Origin: an uncultured Rhodospirillaceae bacterium
GTDB lineage: Bacteria; Pseudomonadota; Alphaproteobacteria; Rhodospirillales; UBA2165
Length of the DNA: 7,370 nucleotides
Direction of reading: 5' to 3'
NCBI GenBank assembly: GCA_913054205.1
Contig: CAJXJM010000123.1
Location: 1 to 7,370, forward strand
In this document: positions 4,607 through 7,370 of the stretch, piece by piece
Layout: every line of letters begins with the position of its first letter
Numbering within the stretch: the stretch's first letter is position 1
Program-made: the position numbers and the translations under genes
The notes under the pieces: generated by a model
What the model saw: the letters and a program-made list of their open reading frames with translations, nothing else
The model's database searches: none
What the model was told of the DNA's origin: nothing

Positions 4607-5482
4607 TTGAAACCCTTTGATTTTGTTCAACCCGCTACCACCGACGCAGCGATTGCCGCCTTGGCGGAGCATAGCCCGAATGTTCGCATTCTGGCAGGTG
4701 GTACGGATTATGTCGTCGAATTAAAATTTGTGACGGAATCTCCCGGCGTGGTCGTCGACGTTTCGCGTCTCGAGGATTTGAAAGGCATCGAGCTGACCGA
4801 TGCAGGCTTGCGCATTGGCGCTGGCGTTACCCACACCGAAATTATGGAGCATCCGCTGATTGCGGAACATGCCCCGGCGATGATCGATGCGGCGCATACG
4901 GTTGGTGCCGTGCAAACCCGCAATCTCGGTACGCTTGGCGGCAACTTAGTCACCTGCGTGCCATCTATGGATAGTGGGCCGACCTTGATGGCGCTCGACG
5001 CCCAAGTGACGATCTTGGGTCCGAACGGTACGCGCTCCATGGATCTCGTCGAGTTTTTTGTTGGCGTGCGGAAAACCGCGCTACAGCCTGATGAGCTCTT
5101 GTTGGAGATCATTATTCCAAAAGAAAATCTCGGCAAGCCGGCTGGCTTTATCAAATTCGGTTTGCGCAAGGGTCAGGCTTTGGCACTGGTGAATGCAGCT
5201 TCAAGCTTTACGATAGAAGACGGCAAGTTCAAAGACGTTCGAATTTCATTGGGCGCGGTTGCGCCGGTGGTTATTCGGGCGACGAAGGCAGAGGCGGTAC
5301 TTGAAGGCCAGGCTGTTTCTGAAGAGTTGATCAACGAGGCTGCAAAAGTCTCCGTCACGGAAGCAAATCCGATTGATGACTTCCGGGCATCCAAGGAATA
5401 CCGCAATGATCTCATTGAAGTTGGCACCCGGCGCACGCTGCAAGCAGCGCTCGACATAGCTAATTCTCGGGCCAACGGTTAA
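4607..5482 (+). CDS. Molybdenum hydroxylase FAD-binding (medium) subunit
   Basis: This 291-aa subunit of the xanthine dehydrogenase / CoxM / HcrB type takes electrons from the iron-sulfur subunit and passes them on from FAD. The start MKPFDFVQPAT is typical. The FAD pyrophosphate loops are LAGGTDYVV (29-37) and TRNLGTLGGNLV (104-115), followed by VPSMDSGPTLMAL (118-130). The C-terminal CO-dehydrogenase-flavoprotein domain occupies about 178-285 and ends in the usual EYRNDLIEVGTRRTL. There is no inserted iron-sulfur domain of the 4-hydroxybenzoyl-CoA reductase type (only one Cys). The start is TTG at 4607, chosen because AGGAAGG (4594-4600) sits 6 bases upstream and the encoded N-terminus matches the family; the ATG at 4591 is in another frame. 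Cytoplasmic, operon with its neighbours, 17 bases before the next gene. Confidence 0.93.
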   Translation: MKPFDFVQPATTDAAIAALAEHSPNVRILAGGTDYVVELKFVTESPGVVVDVSRLEDLKGIELTDAGLRIGAGVTHTEIMEHPLIAEHAPAMIDAAHTVGAVQTRNLGTLGGNLVTCVPSMDSGPTLMALDAQVTILGPNGTRSMDLVEFFVGVRKTALQPDELLLEIIIPKENLGKPAGFIKFGLRKGQALALVNAASSFTIEDGKFKDVRISLGAVAPVVIRATKAEAVLEGQAVSEELINEAAKVSVTEANPIDDFRASKEYRNDLIEVGTRRTLQAALDIANSRANG

Positions 5483-5499
5483 GAGAGGAGAGGAATAAA

Positions 5500-6000
5500 A
5501 TGACAGATATAACTTTAATTGTGAATGGCGAGGAGAAGACAGCTTCTGTCCCGCCGGAAACCACTCTTCTCAAAATGCTCAGAGAAGATTTAAATTATAC
5601 CGGTGCCAAGCTGGGCTGTGATGTCGGTGACTGTGGTGCCTGCACGGTGCTGGTTGATGGCATGGCGGTTAACGCCTGCCTGATGTTAGCAGGTCAGGCA
5701 GAAGGCAAGAAGATCGAGACCATAGAAGGCCTATCAACTTTGGAAGAATACCATCCGATCCAAAAGGCGTTCGAAGATGTTGCTGCTCTGCAATGCGGTT
5801 TTTGTGGTCCGGGCATGATCATGTCGACCAAAGCGTTGATCGATCAAGGCGAAGACCTCACCAAACAGGAAATTAAGGACGCCTTGTCTGGAAATCTGTG
5901 CCGATGCACAGGCTATACCAAGATCATCGAGGGCGTCATAGATGCCTATGAAGAAATCACAGGTAAAAAAGTACCTGAAGAAAACCCGCGTGCTGCGTGA
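5500..6000 (+). CDS. Molybdenum hydroxylase [2Fe-2S] (small) subunit
   Basis: This 166-aa electron-transfer subunit is of normal length for the CoxS/HcrC/XdhC type. The N-terminal plant-ferredoxin-like domain (about 1-78) binds one [2Fe-2S] with C40, C45, C48 and C60 (CDVGDCGACTVLVDG). The C-terminal helical domain binds the second with C99, C102, C134 and C136 (QCGFCGPGMI and NLCRCTGYTKI). All eight cysteines are present, so it should be functional. It carries electrons from the Mo cofactor to FAD. The ATG at 5500 has GAGGAG and GAGG elements in the 17-base gap after the FAD subunit. The stop lies 14 bases before the large-subunit start. Confidence 0.97.
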   Translation: MTDITLIVNGEEKTASVPPETTLLKMLREDLNYTGAKLGCDVGDCGACTVLVDGMAVNACLMLAGQAEGKKIETIEGLSTLEEYHPIQKAFEDVAALQCGFCGPGMIMSTKALIDQGEDLTKQEIKDALSGNLCRCTGYTKIIEGVIDAYEEITGKKVPEENPRAA

Positions 6001-6014
6001 GGGAGGAATGAAAA

Positions 6015-7370
6015 ATGGTAGATGACGTAAAAACCAAAGAAAAAGAAGTAACACTCGAAAGTCTTCGCAAAGCAGACGACAATCTGCGCTTGCCGGCGGT
6101 ACCCGAAAGAACGCTATTTCCAAAAGAAATTGGCATTGCGGCGGCGCGGGAGCAAACGCCAGCGGTTGGCCAAAGGGCAACTCGTCCGGATGGCCGCCTG
6201 CACGGCCTCGGTCAGACTAAATATATCGATGACATGTTCTTCCCCGGCATGCTTCACGCCAAAGTTAAGCGCGCCGGCATTGCTCATGCGAAGATCAAAA
6301 GCATTGACGTATCTGAAGCCGAAAAAATGCCGGGTGTTATGGCAACTCTCATTGGTTCAGAATTTCCGGTCAACAGTTTTGGCCCATCCTTGCAGGATCA
6401 ACCCCTCTTGGCCGATGACATTGTACGTCATGCCGGCGATGGTGTTGCAGCTGTTGCAGCGGTGACCGAGCAGCAGGCATTGGATGCGCTTGAAAAAATC
6501 AAGGTCGAGTATGAAGAACTCCCCAATGTTTTTGATCCGCTGGAAGCGATGAGGGATGATGCCTATAAGATTCATAATAATGAGAGCAACATCTATGCGT
6601 CAAAAACGATCAAAAAAGGTGACGTCGAACAAGGCTTTGCTGATTCGGATTTTATATTCGAGAAAACCTTCACCACGCAAATGGTCGAACACGTTCCGCT
6701 TGAGCCGCACGCCTCTATTGCCGAGTGGGATGCCAATGGCCGCGTAACCGTACATTCAAGTTTAGGCCGGATTACACTTGGCCGTGCTGATATCTCCCGC
6801 GTTCTGGAATTGCCCATCAATCGAATTCGCATAATCGCGACCATTGTCGGCGGTAACTTTGGTGGTAAAAACGAAATCACGACTGAGCCAATCGTTGCGT
6901 TATTGGCTAAAAAAACCGGGCGTCCGGTTAAATGCGTGTACACCCGCGAAGATGAGTTCATTTCTTCAACGACGCGTCATCCCTTTGTCATGGAATACAA
7001 AACCGGCATGTCGAAAGAGGGCAAAATCATGGCTCGAAAAGTTCGGCTTGTGTGTGATGGCGGGGCCTATTGCTCCTGGTCGGAAACGACTTTGGGCAAA
7101 GCCTGCATTTTGTCAGCGGGTCCGTACAATATCTCGAACCTTCATGTTGATGCCTATGCGGTTTATACGACAAAAACCATGACCGGAGCGATGCGCGGCT
7201 TTGGTGCACCGCAGGTTTGTTTCGCTTATGAATCTCACATGGATGATATGGCTGCTGCGCTCGGTATCGAGCCTCTGGAAATCCGCCTGATGAATGCTTT
7301 CCATGAAGGCTCGGCGAGCCCAACCGGCCAAGTTTTGGAGGCCGTTGTTGTTGAGGACTCTTTGATAATG
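6015..7370 (+). CDS. Molybdenum hydroxylase Mo-cofactor (large) subunit, 3' end missing
   Basis: The frame is open from the ATG at 6015 (GGGAGG at 6001-6006) to the window edge: 452 codons of an expected 750-800. The family fold begins near 51 with VGQRATRPDG ... TKYIDDM, so there is a charged N-terminal extension of about 50 residues. Landmarks are EHVPLEPHAS (225-234), VGGNFGGK (278-285) and the Moco loop MRGFGAPQ (393-400), with R394 equivalent to bovine xanthine oxidase Arg912. The loop is GFG rather than the CSFR of form I CO dehydrogenase, so this is not a CoxL. By my alignment, bovine Glu802 is Asn286 and bovine Gln767 is Leu250 or Gly251, arguing against plain xanthine dehydrogenase. 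The expected reaction is hydroxylation of an N-heterocycle or aldehyde with water. The catalytic Glu (bovine Glu1261) lies beyond the window. Confidence 0.93.
   Translation, partial: MVDDVKTKEKEVTLESLRKADDNLRLPAVPERTLFPKEIGIAAAREQTPAVGQRATRPDGRLHGLGQTKYIDDMFFPGMLHAKVKRAGIAHAKIKSIDVSEAEKMPGVMATLIGSEFPVNSFGPSLQDQPLLADDIVRHAGDGVAAVAAVTEQQALDALEKIKVEYEELPNVFDPLEAMRDDAYKIHNNESNIYASKTIKKGDVEQGFADSDFIFEKTFTTQMVEHVPLEPHASIAEWDANGRVTVHSSLGRITLGRADISRVLELPINRIRIIATIVGGNFGGKNEITTEPIVALLAKKTGRPVKCVYTREDEFISSTTRHPFVMEYKTGMSKEGKIMARKVRLVCDGGAYCSWSETTLGKACILSAGPYNISNLHVDAYAVYTTKTMTGAMRGFGAPQVCFAYESHMDDMAAALGIEPLEIRLMNAFHEGSASPTGQVLEAVVVEDSLIM

Noticed and set aside
4708..5169. 153-codon open frame on the - strand within the FAD subunit
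   Set aside because: Its Ser/Thr/Pro/Arg-rich translation is typical of the opposite strand of a real gene, and it has no motif.
5734..6180. 148-codon open frame on the - strand across the small/large subunit junction
   Set aside because: It is antisense to two clear genes, with Phe/Leu-rich composition and no recognisable domain.
6130..6465. 111-codon open frame on the + strand in a second frame of the Mo subunit
   Set aside because: The Mo subunit frame is uninterrupted through this stretch and carries the family motifs; the second frame is Arg/Ser/Leu-rich shadow.
6015..7370. Aerobic CO dehydrogenase large subunit (CoxL)
   Set aside because: The form I loop with the CSFR signature is absent; the loop reads MRGFGAPQ, as in xanthine dehydrogenase / aldehyde oxidase-type hydroxylases.

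Overview
The window looks like chromosomal DNA from a Gram-negative bacterium, most likely an alphaproteobacterium of moderate GC content. This is an inference from the protein families, the tight overlapping operons with clear Shine-Dalgarno (SD) sites, and AT-rich intergenic gaps. No rRNA, tRNA, CRISPR array or insertion sequence was seen.

Left edge (1-795, + strand): an AT-rich leader, then two small overlapping genes of unknown function (80 and 152 codons). The second appears to change reading frame near its 3' end. The C-terminal tail in the annotated frame is Arg/Gly/His-rich and uses unusual codons, while the neighbouring frame, which runs to a stop at 793-795, looks like normal protein.

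Centre (815-3215, - strand): a five-gene operon read right to left. Its first three genes encode a cobalt-type enzyme of the nitrile hydratase / thiocyanate hydrolase family. The usual single beta chain is split into an N-terminal-half gene (GTG start at 3215) and a C-terminal-half gene, followed by the metal-binding alpha/gamma-type subunit (VCTLCSC claw, His-rich N-terminus). The three genes are joined by ATGA overlaps. The gene order matches the scnB-scnA-scnC order of thiocyanate hydrolase. The Trp that normally follows the claw in nitrile hydratases is Arg here, as in thiocyanate hydrolase by my recollection. A GNAT acetyltransferase and a LysE/RhtB-type exporter follow. No activator or cobalt-transporter gene is present in the window.

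Middle right (3216-3888): a divergent promoter region, a small gene for a membrane-anchored protein (3303-3680), a hairpin terminator, and about 200 bases of AT-rich DNA with a repeated TNATATTTCA motif and a short palindrome in front of a regulator gene.

Right (3889-7370, + strand): a GntR/FCD regulator heads a closely spaced operon for a three-subunit molybdenum hydroxylase of the xanthine dehydrogenase / aldehyde oxidase family, in the order FAD subunit, [2Fe-2S] subunit, Mo-cofactor subunit. The Mo subunit is cut by the window end and has a charged N-terminal extension. Electrons from substrate hydroxylation would pass Moco -> two [2Fe-2S] -> FAD. Both enzyme systems fit catabolism of small nitrogen-containing compounds, but no substrate can be read from the sequence and nothing shows that they work in one pathway.
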